Source: JACKAQ01 sp020634975 [NCBI: Calditrichia bacterium] (GTDB lineage Bacteria > Calditrichota > Calditrichia > RBG-13-44-9). From it: a DNA stretch of 64,000 nt. Below the pieces are notes generated by a model. That model saw only the letters and a program-made list of their open reading frames with translations. It had not been told where the DNA came from and ran no database searches. Made by a program: the position numbers and the translations under genes. Within the stretch, counting starts at the first letter, position 1; every line of letters starts with the position of its first letter. Shown in pieces: positions 8,859-17,907 of this stretch. The stretch lies in NCBI GenBank assembly GCA_020634975.1, contig JACKAQ010000001.1:2232001-2296000 (forward strand), written 5' to 3'.

Positions 8859-11800
8859 TGGAAAATCTGGTTCGAATGGCTGTGGAAAACAAACGCGCGA
8901 TTGTGTTTATGGCGCTGCTCCTTTCGCTCACCGGTGCGTATCTGCTGATGCAGATTCCTCAGGGTGTGTTCCCCGAAGCGGAATTTCCGCGCATTCAGGT
9001 GCTGGTGGATTTCGGGCTGGCGCCGCTCAGTCAAATGGAAGCAGAAATTGTAAAACCGGTGGAAGAAGCCGTGATGCTGGTGCCGGGTGTCGAGGCGGTG
9101 CGTTCCGCAACCAATCGCGGATCGTCCGAAATTGATGTGTTTTTCGGTTGGCATGAAGATATGTTCAAAGCCTACCAATTGCTGCAGGCACAGGTGAGCG
9201 GTATCCAGCATGTGCTGCCGGATGGCGTGGTGTTAAACATCCGCCGAATCAACACCAGCACTTTTCCCATTGCCAGCTACAGCCTCTATTCCGACACCCG
9301 TAACCTGATGGAATTATGGGACTTGGCGAATTTTACCATCCGTCCCCAACTGGCGGAAATTCCCGGTATTTTCAACATCGAAATTGTTGGCGGTGACCAG
9401 CGGGAATACCGGGTGGCGCTCGATCCCGAAAAACTGGCAGCCAATCAGCTGGATTATCGGAGCGTTGCCGATGCGTTAGCGGAAACCAACACGGTTGATT
9501 TTGTGGGGCGATTGAACGAGTCGCACCAGTTGTATCTCAACGTGGCGGACAATCGCTACCGGAATATCGCCGAAATCGGCGAAACGGTGATCACCGATCG
9601 TTTCCCGACATCCGTTTTACTGCGCGACATTGCCGAAATTTTACCTGCAGCGCAGGAGACGTTTATCAAAACCCGCAGCAATTTTCACGATGCTGTGTTG
9701 GTGAATGTGCTGGTTCAGCCCGGCGTCAATTCGGTGGATGTGATGCGGCAGGTGGAAACGCGAATGACCGAACTTCGCCAAAATTTCCCCAATGGTGTTG
9801 AATTGCGCAAATGGTACGATCTCTCGGATTTTATCAAAAATTCTATTTTCGGCGTTTACAGCAGTATTTTGGAAGGCGCAGCGCTGACCATCCTCATTTT
9901 ATTATTGTTTTTGCGGCGTATCCGCATCACGTTGGTAACCGGTTTAATTATTCCCGTGGCATTGCTGATCGCTTTTATTGTAATGAAACTTGCCGGAATG
10001 GATCTCAATTTGATGAGTCTGGGCGGTTTGGCAGCGTCGATCGGGATTTTGGTGGACAACGCCATTGTGGTGGTGGAAAATATCGAACGGTATCTGGAAG
10101 AAGGTTTTCCGCGAACCGAAGCCGTGGTGAAGGCAACCGGGGAAATTATCGCACCGCTGATCGGCGCAACGCTGACCACGCTGGTGGTGTTCATTCCGCT
10201 GGTTTTTTTGAGCGGCGTGCCGGGCATATTTTTTGGCGCACTTGCCGGAACGCTGGCGGTAACGATTGCAATTTCAATGATTTTGGCAGTGTTTTTGACA
10301 CCGGCAATCGCCGATACGCTGGTTTCCACTCGCCCCAAACAGTCCGGCAAATTTTTACCGAAAATTATTGCCGCACATCAAAAAGTGCTCGAATTTAACC
10401 TGAAACAACCATTGTTTGCCTTTGCGCTGGTTCTGGTTTTGGGCGCGGTTGCCGTATTTTCGTATCTAAATATTCCCAGCGGATTTTTGCCGGAATGGGA
10501 CGAAGGCACCATCGTTCTCGATTTTGTGGCACCGCCCGGCAGCTCGCTGGAAGGCAGTTATGCCATGCTGTCCACCATCGAAAATCATTTGAAAGAGATT
10601 CCTGAAGTTGAAAATTACTCGCTGCGGATCGGCACCAGTTTGGGACATCCCCGGGTGCATCCCAACGAGGGTGATTTTTTGATCTCACTGAAATCGGATC
10701 GCCAGCGCTCCGTTTACGAAATTATGGATGAGCTGCGCACATTTGCAGAAATCGCTGAACCGCGACTGGAAACCGAATTATTTCAGGTGTTGCCGGATCG
10801 GCTGAACAGCGATTTGGCCGGCGAAGTTGCCCCAATTGCCATAAAAGTATGGGGCAACAATCTGCCGTTAATGCAGGAAGTGGCGCAGCAACTCGCCGAT
10901 TCGCTGGAAACAATTGCAAATATTGAAGATGTGTATCGCGGATACAATCCGTCCGAGCCGGAATTGAACATCCGGGTGCTGCCCGAAGCCGCCGCGCGAT
11001 TCGGTTTGTCCGTGAAAGACATTAATCGTGCCGTCCGGATGGCGCTGTGGGGCGAGTCGCCGACGCATGTGTTGTCCGGTTTGAAAAATATCCCGCTGCG
11101 GCTGCAATACAAAAAAGATCGCGAACGCTATCTCGCAGATGTTCAGCGATTGCCGCTCTATTTTCCGCAAATACAGCGGGTGGTCAATTTGGATGAATTG
11201 GCAGAAATCCACAAATCGCCCGGTTTAGCCGATGTTGAGCACGACAATTTGAGTCTGATCATCAACGTTTCCGGGCAAATTTCCGGCAGGGATTTGGGCA
11301 GCGTTGCCCGCGATGTGCAGCAGATGCTCGACCGTTTTCCGCTGCCACAGGGCATTTCTACCCAATTGGGTGGCGCATACGAAAGCCAGCAAAACGCCTT
11401 CAACGAATTGATGCTGGTGTTGCTGGCCGGCGCGATGATGGTGTTTACCATTTTGCTGTTCGAATTTCGTTCGTTTCGAATATCAATTGTGATTATGATG
11501 GGCACGATGCTGGCGGTAACCGGCGTTTTTGTGATGCTATGGCTTACCGGAATTCCGTTCGATATTTCCGCATTTATGGGGATGATCATGATTATCGGCG
11601 TGGTGGTGAACAACGGCATTCTGGTGATCGATTACGCGGAATATTATCTGAAAGAACACCGCGATCTGAAGCTGGCGGTGCTCACCGCATGCCGCGTTAG
11701 GTTGCGTCCGGTGCTGATGACCTCGCTATCAACAATTACCGGATTTTTGCCATTGGCGCTTTCGCAGGGGCAAGGTTCGGAAATGCTGCGTCCGCTGGCT

Positions 11801-11920
11801 GTCGCGATGATCGGCGGCATTTCGCTGTCAATTATCTTGTCGCTGCTGTTGATCCCCACGCTTTATTTTTGGGTGAAAAATCGCTCCGCAAATTTCCAAA
11901 TGACACCAGCAAATGGATAA
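8858..11920 (+). CDS. RND-family efflux pump inner membrane subunit
   Basis: This 1020-residue protein has the duplicated RND layout: one N-terminal TM, a large periplasmic loop, six TMs, then the same again. TM4 carries GILVDNAIVVVENIERYLEE, keeping the first proton-relay Asp but with Asn in place of the second Asp of AcrB, a pattern common in HAE1-like pumps outside proteobacteria. The second half has FMGMIMIIGVVVNNGILVID. Length is typical (1000-1050). It is the last gene of a regulator-kinase-TolC-adaptor-pump operon with overlapping junctions, and a strong terminator follows. The substrate (drug, metal or lipid) cannot be assigned by sequence. Confidence 0.93.
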   Translation: MENLVRMAVENKRAIVFMALLLSLTGAYLLMQIPQGVFPEAEFPRIQVLVDFGLAPLSQMEAEIVKPVEEAVMLVPGVEAVRSATNRGSSEIDVFFGWHEDMFKAYQLLQAQVSGIQHVLPDGVVLNIRRINTSTFPIASYSLYSDTRNLMELWDLANFTIRPQLAEIPGIFNIEIVGGDQREYRVALDPEKLAANQLDYRSVADALAETNTVDFVGRLNESHQLYLNVADNRYRNIAEIGETVITDRFPTSVLLRDIAEILPAAQETFIKTRSNFHDAVLVNVLVQPGVNSVDVMRQVETRMTELRQNFPNGVELRKWYDLSDFIKNSIFGVYSSILEGAALTILILLLFLRRIRITLVTGLIIPVALLIAFIVMKLAGMDLNLMSLGGLAASIGILVDNAIVVVENIERYLEEGFPRTEAVVKATGEIIAPLIGATLTTLVVFIPLVFLSGVPGIFFGALAGTLAVTIAISMILAVFLTPAIADTLVSTRPKQSGKFLPKIIAAHQKVLEFNLKQPLFAFALVLVLGAVAVFSYLNIPSGFLPEWDEGTIVLDFVAPPGSSLEGSYAMLSTIENHLKEIPEVENYSLRIGTSLGHPRVHPNEGDFLISLKSDRQRSVYEIMDELRTFAEIAEPRLETELFQVLPDRLNSDLAGEVAPIAIKVWGNNLPLMQEVAQQLADSLETIANIEDVYRGYNPSEPELNIRVLPEAAARFGLSVKDINRAVRMALWGESPTHVLSGLKNIPLRLQYKKDRERYLADVQRLPLYFPQIQRVVNLDELAEIHKSPGLADVEHDNLSLIINVSGQISGRDLGSVARDVQQMLDRFPLPQGISTQLGGAYESQQNAFNELMLVLLAGAMMVFTILLFEFRSFRISIVIMMGTMLAVTGVFVMLWLTGIPFDISAFMGMIMIIGVVVNNGILVIDYAEYYLKEHRDLKLAVLTACRVRLRPVLMTSLSTITGFLPLALSQGQGSEMLRPLAVAMIGGISLSIILSLLLIPTLYFWVKNRSANFQMTPANG

Positions 11921-11971
11921 ATAAGTCACACATAATTGTTAACCGCTCCCCAAAACACAGCTGATTTTGAT

Positions 11972-12008
11972 AAAAAAGGGCACCGAAAATTCCGGTGCCC
12001 TTTTTTTG
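11972..12008 (+). terminator. Rho-independent terminator of the RND operon
   Basis: GGGCACCG (11978-11985) pairs perfectly with CGGTGCCC (11993-12000) over a 7-base loop. It is preceded by an A tract and followed by seven Ts, and lies about 55 bases after the pump stop codon. Confidence 0.93.
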
Positions 12009-12306
12009 TTTAATAAACTTGGCTCACAATTCAATCATGCAAATAAAGCAATAGTGCAGCTTTTTTTTTCAAAATCGCTGACAGCAGAAAAATCCCTACA
12101 TGTTTATGGTGGTGCGATGTCATATCCGGAATTGATATATTGGGTTATCATGTGACCGGTTCGTATCTAACTCCGGATTTTTCTGAATGACGCAATTATC
12201 AACGAACAGAAACGCACTTCATTTGATGCCCCCGGAATCTGGCTTATCCAAAACGATATCTATCAATAGCTGCGATAAATTTTACCAACGTCCAAAGGAG
12301 TGAAAA
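12009..12306. other. Intergenic region after the efflux operon
   Basis: About 300 bases with no convincing ORF. The only clear signal is the ribosome-binding sequence AAAGGAG at 12294-12300, just before the next ATG at 12307. Confidence 0.4.
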
Positions 12307-15300
12307 ATGCGTGTTTCATCTTCTATTAAAATGATTTGCTTTTTGGGTTACTTGCTTATCTTCTTTTCGGCTGGACAGGCCCAAAATTGGCCGCCGCCGA
12401 TGCCGGGAAATGAGCATTGGAGCGGTGTTTTCGGCAGCAGTTCCGGACCGATTCCATTCGGCGCAAAAGTGTCTGCCATGTTTCCGAATGGCGATGTTGT
12501 GATCGCCGGCGATGTGGGCACGGGTGTGAAAGTATCCAAATGGGTGCAGGCTCTGCAACAGTGGGTGGATTTGGGCGACCGGCTGCGGTTGGAAGGGCAG
12601 CCATTTTCCAGCGCAGCGGATATCGAAGTGATGGCAAACGGGGATGTTTACATCATCGGTAGTTTTAATCGTGCGGATAACGGCGCAGGGCAGCCGGCGG
12701 TGGAATGTTCCAACATTTTCCGGTGGAACGCCAATGCCAATCCACCCGCCTGGGAACCGGTTGGGGAAGGTTTGAGCAATTATCCGAACAAGCTTGCGAT
12801 TGATGAAACCAATGGATATGTGTATGTGACCGGGTCCCAAACGGCATGGAACCCGGATGGTACATTGGTGGGCATCAATCGGTTGGGGCGATGGGATATC
12901 GCCAATAGCCAATGGGAAATTGTCGGGGTTGGTGTGAACACCCTGATCAGCGATATCGCGCTGGATGCGAACAACGAGCTGTATATCTGTGGCGCATTTA
13001 CGGATATCCTAAACCCTGATTTTACAAATGTTACCGTCAACCGCGCAGCGCACTGGGACGGCAATTCCTGGCATGCGCTGGGTCAGGGAATTTCCTCGGC
13101 AAACCTCAACCCCCGCGATATCGTCATCGACAATAGCGGAAACGTGTATGTGGTAATTCTGGATGCGATTGCCACCAATACGGACAACTCGCAGGTTCTC
13201 GGCCCGATTGTTTATTGGGATGGCACCAACTGGCAACCCACCGCGGCGCTTCCGGTGGAATACACATTGGAGATGACCACCGGATTTAACGGCGATGTGT
13301 ATGTGCTGTATGTCGATCACGGATTTTCCGGTCCGTACGTTGCGAAGTTCGATGGTTCAACCTGGCAGGGCATCGGGCAATATTTGGGCGAATACACGTT
13401 TACCATCGCATCGAACAAACAATACAACGCCGTTCGGCTATATTGGGGCGGATTGTACTGGCAGTTAACCAATCCTGCAACCGGTATAACAAATGCCGCC
13501 ATAAACAACGGTTATTTTAACGGTAATTTCTGGATTCCGATGGCGGGATATGGCAGCACAAACGGGCGAATTCTTACCATGCACATGCTCGGACCCTTTG
13601 GCAACACAATGATTGTTGGCGGCGAGTTCTCCAAAATTGCCGGTATCGATGCCCAAAATGTGGCGCTGTACGAAGGTCGATTCTGGTCATCGATGGGGCT
13701 TGGTGTCAACGGCAGGGTAAATTCGGTGCACGGATATTACAACTACGTTGTCGTTGGTGGCGAATTTTCGCATGCGATCAACGCGCCGGGCGATTCTGTT
13801 CGGGCGAATAATATTGCCTATTTCAACCTGAACACCCAACGGTGGGAAGCTGTCGGTCAGGGTGTGGACGGACCGGTTTATGCTATTTGGTCAAAACTGG
13901 ATCGGCTATCCATTGGCTTGTTTGGCGAAATACTCGTCGGCGGAAAATTTACCACCGGTTTCAATCCGGACGGAACGCCGGTGCCGCTCAACGCTTTCGG
14001 ATCGTTCCGGTTCAACCCGACGACAGATGATTTTTGGGAAAATCCCGGCCAAACCAACGGGGTAACCGGCGGCGCTGCAGAAGTGCACGCCATTGCCCGT
14101 GCCGGGGCATACGATTACGATCTTTACATCGGCGGTTCGTTTGATGAAGGGCGCAACGCGAACGGCACTACCGTAAACAGCCCGAACATTTTATATTGGG
14201 ACGGGGTGACAGCAAACGGCTGGACACCGCTCGGCCAGGGAACCGACGGCATTGTTCGCGATATTGAATATTTTCTGGAAAATACATCCGTCAGAAACAA
14301 TGCAATCTGGATTGGCGGTGAATTTGAGAACATGTTTGCAGCCAACGGCTCGCCCATATTTTGCCGGAATCTCGGCACATGGTACGAAATTGTCGATGAG
14401 TGGTATCCGGTTGCCGGCGGCACCGATGGCCCGGTGTATAATATTGCGTCTATCGATGCGTATTATCAGGATGCGCTGGCTGTCATCGCCGGAGATTTTT
14501 CGCTCGGCTACTACCCGAACGGCAATGCCCGCGCGATAAATAATGTTGCGCTGTTTTCCATCGGCAATCCGCGTCCGGGATTGATTCCCAACTGGAACAC
14601 GATGGGCGACGGCGCAAACGATCCCGTTTATACCGCAACCACTTTTCGCCCGTGTTGGGGCGCCGGTGAACACGTGCTCATCGGTGGCGATTTTACGGCC
14701 GTTGGTAACAAGGGCGCCCGCGATCTGGCAAAGTGGAAACGCGTTTGGCGGTCTGCGGTTATCGCACATGTGGCATCAAGTCGGTCTTCCGGCGGTAGTA
14801 GCTCGGGGCGCAGAGCCCGCGCGGTGATGTATTTGCCGCCCTGTTTTGACATCAACAAAAATAGCGCAATGGTGGAATCGGTACTGTTCGACAGCCTGGC
14901 ATTCGGTGAATCTTTGATGCTGGACAGCATCCCCAACTATCGCCCATTCGATCTTGTGATAACCGATGCAACAGATTATCTCGATACACTGGCGGTTTTG
15001 GATAGCATTACAATTGGATTGGGAACACCGTTGGCGATGGTCGTTGCCGGAGTGGACGATCCCGGCGCGTACGCGCCAAATCCCGAAGGCATTTCCACCG
15101 CAATTCGATTGATGTCTGTGCCGATACCCGGTGATAGCGCCAATCCTGCCGATGTGCAAATCGTTTTCGCGAATGCCGTAACTGATGCGCCAAAAGTGAG
15201 CATCGCGCTGCAAAACGGCGCAACATTGGTTGACGGCATTTCCTTTGGCGAAGCTGCCGAACCCGTGAACCTGCCGCCGGATAATTACACAGTGGAAGTG

Positions 15301-15768
15301 CGCGATTCACTGACGCAGCAGGTCATCACCACTTTTGCAATGGATTTGCAGAACAGTGCCGGAAAAGTGCTCACCAAAGTGTTGCAGGGATTTGTCGATC
15401 CGTCGGCGAACCAGAACGGCGCACCGCTGGAACTGGGCACGGTGGATGCCGGAACAACCATCGTCACAGCGATAGAAGATGATGTGCAGCCGCCCGTTGC
15501 CCAACAGTTTGAGCTGCTGCAAAATTACCCGAATCCGTTCAACCCGACCACGCGCATCGATTTCCGGTTGCCGAAACAGGCGCACGTCAAACTGGATGTG
15601 TTCAACGTGCTCGGTCAGCAGGTCGCTACGCTGGTTGATGGGCAGCTCACTGCCGGAACGCATTCCGCAACCTTCGATGCCAGCCAGCACGCCAGCGGGC
15701 TCTATTTTTACCGCCTGAAAGCGGATAACGAAATCAGCGAAGTCCGCAAAATGATGCTGTTGAAATGA
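12307..15768 (+). CDS. Large secreted beta-propeller-like protein with T9SS type A sorting domain
   Basis: The 1153-residue product has a signal peptide (MRVSSSIKMICFLGYLLIFF, cleaved near AGQAQ). A long array of degenerate repeats (about 40-820) follows, of the kind xxVYVxGxF...WDGxxWxxLGxG. These resemble the repeat units of exported Kelch- or delta-60-like propellers (IGGEFENMF, VGGEFSHAI, VGGKFTTGF, IGGSFDEGR). A DUF4397-like domain (about 930-1030; VQIVFANAVTDAPKVSIAL) comes next. The C-terminal sorting domain opens with LLQNYPNPFNPTTRI and ends KMMLLK. It should be secreted and surface-attached through a Por-type system. ATG 12307 has an ideal AAAGGAG. The function is unknown. Confidence 0.8.
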   Translation: MRVSSSIKMICFLGYLLIFFSAGQAQNWPPPMPGNEHWSGVFGSSSGPIPFGAKVSAMFPNGDVVIAGDVGTGVKVSKWVQALQQWVDLGDRLRLEGQPFSSAADIEVMANGDVYIIGSFNRADNGAGQPAVECSNIFRWNANANPPAWEPVGEGLSNYPNKLAIDETNGYVYVTGSQTAWNPDGTLVGINRLGRWDIANSQWEIVGVGVNTLISDIALDANNELYICGAFTDILNPDFTNVTVNRAAHWDGNSWHALGQGISSANLNPRDIVIDNSGNVYVVILDAIATNTDNSQVLGPIVYWDGTNWQPTAALPVEYTLEMTTGFNGDVYVLYVDHGFSGPYVAKFDGSTWQGIGQYLGEYTFTIASNKQYNAVRLYWGGLYWQLTNPATGITNAAINNGYFNGNFWIPMAGYGSTNGRILTMHMLGPFGNTMIVGGEFSKIAGIDAQNVALYEGRFWSSMGLGVNGRVNSVHGYYNYVVVGGEFSHAINAPGDSVRANNIAYFNLNTQRWEAVGQGVDGPVYAIWSKLDRLSIGLFGEILVGGKFTTGFNPDGTPVPLNAFGSFRFNPTTDDFWENPGQTNGVTGGAAEVHAIARAGAYDYDLYIGGSFDEGRNANGTTVNSPNILYWDGVTANGWTPLGQGTDGIVRDIEYFLENTSVRNNAIWIGGEFENMFAANGSPIFCRNLGTWYEIVDEWYPVAGGTDGPVYNIASIDAYYQDALAVIAGDFSLGYYPNGNARAINNVALFSIGNPRPGLIPNWNTMGDGANDPVYTATTFRPCWGAGEHVLIGGDFTAVGNKGARDLAKWKRVWRSAVIAHVASSRSSGGSSSGRRARAVMYLPPCFDINKNSAMVESVLFDSLAFGESLMLDSIPNYRPFDLVITDATDYLDTLAVLDSITIGLGTPLAMVVAGVDDPGAYAPNPEGISTAIRLMSVPIPGDSANPADVQIVFANAVTDAPKVSIALQNGATLVDGISFGEAAEPVNLPPDNYTVEVRDSLTQQVITTFAMDLQNSAGKVLTKVLQGFVDPSANQNGAPLELGTVDAGTTIVTAIEDDVQPPVAQQFELLQNYPNPFNPTTRIDFRLPKQAHVKLDVFNVLGQQVATLVDGQLTAGTHSATFDASQHASGLYFYRLKADNEISEVRKMMLLK

Positions 15769-15777
15769 TAAAAACAA

Positions 15778-15845
15778 TTGCCACAGTGGCACAGAGCACT
15801 CAGAAATTAAAAAAATACTCCGTGCCCTCTGTGTCTCCGTGGCAA
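15778..15845. repeat. Dispersed inverted repeat related to the CAGAG elements
   Basis: TTGCCACAGTGGCACAGAG at the left and CTCTGTGTCTCCGTGGCAA at the right are imperfect inverted arms around an A-rich centre. The style (CACAGAG/CGCAGAG words with complementary ends) matches the copies at 47611 and 58163. Confidence 0.6.
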
Positions 15846-15883
15846 AAAAATCAACAATTTCCGCCGTTTGGCGACGGCAATCC

Positions 15884-15921
15884 AGCCCCCTGTTTCTTTC
15901 GAGGCAGGGGGCTTCTTTTTT
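15884..15921 (+). terminator. Rho-independent terminator
   Basis: AGCCCCCTG (15884-15892) pairs perfectly with CAGGGGGCT (15905-15913) and is followed by TCTTTTTT. It lies about 115 bases after the stop of the large secreted protein. Confidence 0.88.
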
Positions 15922-16184
15922 GCTGTAATTTTCCGCAAACCGCTGATCTGTCATTCCTGCGCAGGCAGGAATCTCCATCGGCAACCGCTATCAATCCTGT
16001 GGTGAAATATTCACACCTGTGGTTTCGCTTCACGAAAACCGATCACAACTCCGTTTCAATTTACGATTGTAAACAATTGAAAAATATGTACTTGCGAAAA
16101 GGAATATTTGTTGGCACAATTTCTGAATAATCCATCTGCGAAGAATAGAAATGTTGGGTTGAGAAACAATAAAGGAGAAACACA
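15922..16184. other. Intergenic region upstream of a lipoprotein gene
   Basis: This part of the 415-base gap holds a dispersed ATTCCTGC hairpin (15949-15976) and then AT-rich sequence ending in the ribosome-binding site AAAGGAG (about 16171-16177). No coding signal was seen. Confidence 0.5.
15949..15976. repeat. Short palindromic repeat, GTCATTCCTGCG family, copy 1
   Basis: ATTCCTGC and GCAGGAAT are complementary arms flanking a few bases. The same element occurs at 17836 and, reversed, at 60304, always between genes. Confidence 0.75.
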
Positions 16185-17636
16185 ATGACACACAAAAACT
16201 TACTTCGCAAATGGATTGCCGTTTTGCTCGGCGGATTGCTGTTTTGGGCAAGCGGCTGCGACGAAGCGGCGACCGATCCGAACCCCGGCACCGGCGATCT
16301 GGAATTGAGCAGCGCGGCACAGGGCGTTGCGGTCACCGGATGGCAAACGGTCAACAATTTGAAAACACAGCAGCAGTTCGGCGATCTGGTCGGCGGCTCC
16401 GGCGATATCATCACCGATGAAGCCGGGATGATCAGCAGCACCGCAGAAATGCGCCGCGAAACCGACCGTGTTGCCCGCGTTTATCAATTCGCGCAGCAAT
16501 CCGGCAGGCTCGCCAAAACCTCGGCAGACAGCCTTATTTGGTCGGAAGAATGGGACGACCCGATCTCCGGCACTGCCGGTCGCCGCGCGCTGATTTACGA
16601 TGACCAAACCGGCATCGGTCGCATTTACGAAGTGATTTACCAGTTCCCCGCGCAGTTGCAATTGCAATACGATTCAACGGAAATTCGCATCGACCTGAAC
16701 GCGACATTGCTCGATTCGACGGACGACAAACTGTTGCAAATAAACAAGTTGAGCGAATTTCGCGAGGGCTTTGCGGTGCAAAAAGTAACCGGCGAAGGCA
16801 TCGTTACGGATTGGGATGCTGATAACGAAATTACCGGCGCAATCGTCACGAATATCGTCGAATACGGCAGTTTGCGAAATCTGGAAAAGCTCACTCAAAT
16901 TGCCGAATTTAACCCGGACGGCAGCGGCGCTGTTTCGGAAACGTTCGATTTTCGCGATAATACGAGCACCCAAAAAAGCGTCACGTTTAATGCGAATCAC
17001 ACTGGCACATTTTCGGAAACCTGGCGGAACGGCACCACCGTCACCGGCACATTCGACGATTTTGCGGACGACAATCACGCCGCGCTGACCCGCAACATCG
17101 ATTTTGCCAATCACCCGTGGCTGGACAAAATGACCGATCGCGCCGAATACACGCTCGATCCGGCCGATTCCAGCAGCGACGGCACCGTTGCCCGACTGCT
17201 CTATTTTTTGAACGGTAATCTGGACTCGATGGAGGTGCAGGCGCATCGCGAATTTGACGGCGCATATTGGACGGAAACGCTGCAAATCCAAACCGCCAAC
17301 GATGGCGCAACAAATCTGACCGTCATCGAAAAGGACAATTTTGATGAATTCGACGGTGAACATTTCAGCCCGGAGGGCTATTATGTGCAATTTAACGGCA
17401 TCGATTACGACAACGGCAGCGGCGAATTGTGGCTGAGCGTTTACGCCTCCAAAACTGCTTTTGACAACGGCGAACCGCCGATTCTTTCCGCGCACTACAT
17501 TTACAATCCGGATGGCAGCGGCACCGGAACCATCACCGAAAACGGCAGCACCTACGATGTAAAATTCGATGCCGATGGCGCAATCGAGGTCGTCGATACC
17601 GATGGTCGCTCCGTCGCGTTGAACGGATTTAATTAA
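16185..17636 (+). CDS. Predicted lipoprotein of unknown function
   Basis: The 483-residue product has a lipoprotein signal with lipobox ASGC at about residues 22-25 (GGLLFWASGCDEAATDPNPG). The mature part is acidic and rich in Thr, Asp, Asn and Gly. It contains repeated strand-turn units such as FNPDGSGAVSETFDF, FNANHTGTFSETW and YNPDGSGTGTITENG, which suggest an elongated beta structure built from G-T-x-S/T-E-T repeats. No enzymatic motif was recognised. It has its own ribosome-binding site (AAAGGAG) and a terminator-like hairpin after the stop, so it is probably transcribed alone. Confidence 0.75.
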   Translation: MTHKNLLRKWIAVLLGGLLFWASGCDEAATDPNPGTGDLELSSAAQGVAVTGWQTVNNLKTQQQFGDLVGGSGDIITDEAGMISSTAEMRRETDRVARVYQFAQQSGRLAKTSADSLIWSEEWDDPISGTAGRRALIYDDQTGIGRIYEVIYQFPAQLQLQYDSTEIRIDLNATLLDSTDDKLLQINKLSEFREGFAVQKVTGEGIVTDWDADNEITGAIVTNIVEYGSLRNLEKLTQIAEFNPDGSGAVSETFDFRDNTSTQKSVTFNANHTGTFSETWRNGTTVTGTFDDFADDNHAALTRNIDFANHPWLDKMTDRAEYTLDPADSSSDGTVARLLYFLNGNLDSMEVQAHREFDGAYWTETLQIQTANDGATNLTVIEKDNFDEFDGEHFSPEGYYVQFNGIDYDNGSGELWLSVYASKTAFDNGEPPILSAHYIYNPDGSGTGTITENGSTYDVKFDADGAIEVVDTDGRSVALNGFN

Positions 17637-17643
17637 TTCCTTT

Positions 17644-17726
17644 AGGGCGAACGCTCATTCGTCCCATTTCTTTTTTTGAATAAATTTTTAACAAAAGGGC
17701 GAGCAGCCGCTCGCCCCTACATTTTT
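17644..17726 (+). terminator. Tandem hairpins with T tracts (terminator-like; includes GGGCGAAC-type repeat)
   Basis: The first hairpin is imperfect, GGGCGAA paired to TTCGTCCC, followed by TTTCTTTTTTT. The second has perfect 8-base arms, GGGCGAGC (17697-17704) and GCTCGCCC (17709-17716), then CTACATTTTTT. The second is also a member of a dispersed hairpin family seen at 57757. Confidence 0.65.
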
Positions 17727-17835
17727 TCTTGGATAGATTGGTCACCAATCCTAAATTCAGGCTGAATAATCACATAGCCGCAGAAATAATCGGGAGCCTC
17801 TGTATTTGCAGGATTGAACACAACAGGCAATTTTA

Positions 17836-17862
17836 GTCATTCCTGCGAAGGCAGGAATCTCC
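17836..17862. repeat. Short palindromic repeat, GTCATTCCTGCG family, copy 2
   Basis: GTCATTCCTGCGAAGGCAGGAATC folds as ATTCCTGC/GCAGGAAT arms. It is nearly identical to the copy at 15949, about 45 bases upstream of the Omp85 gene. Confidence 0.78.
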
Positions 17863-17907
17863 AGAAAAAACGAAATAGCTGCGGTAAAAATTTCGACCCG
17901 TAAATCA

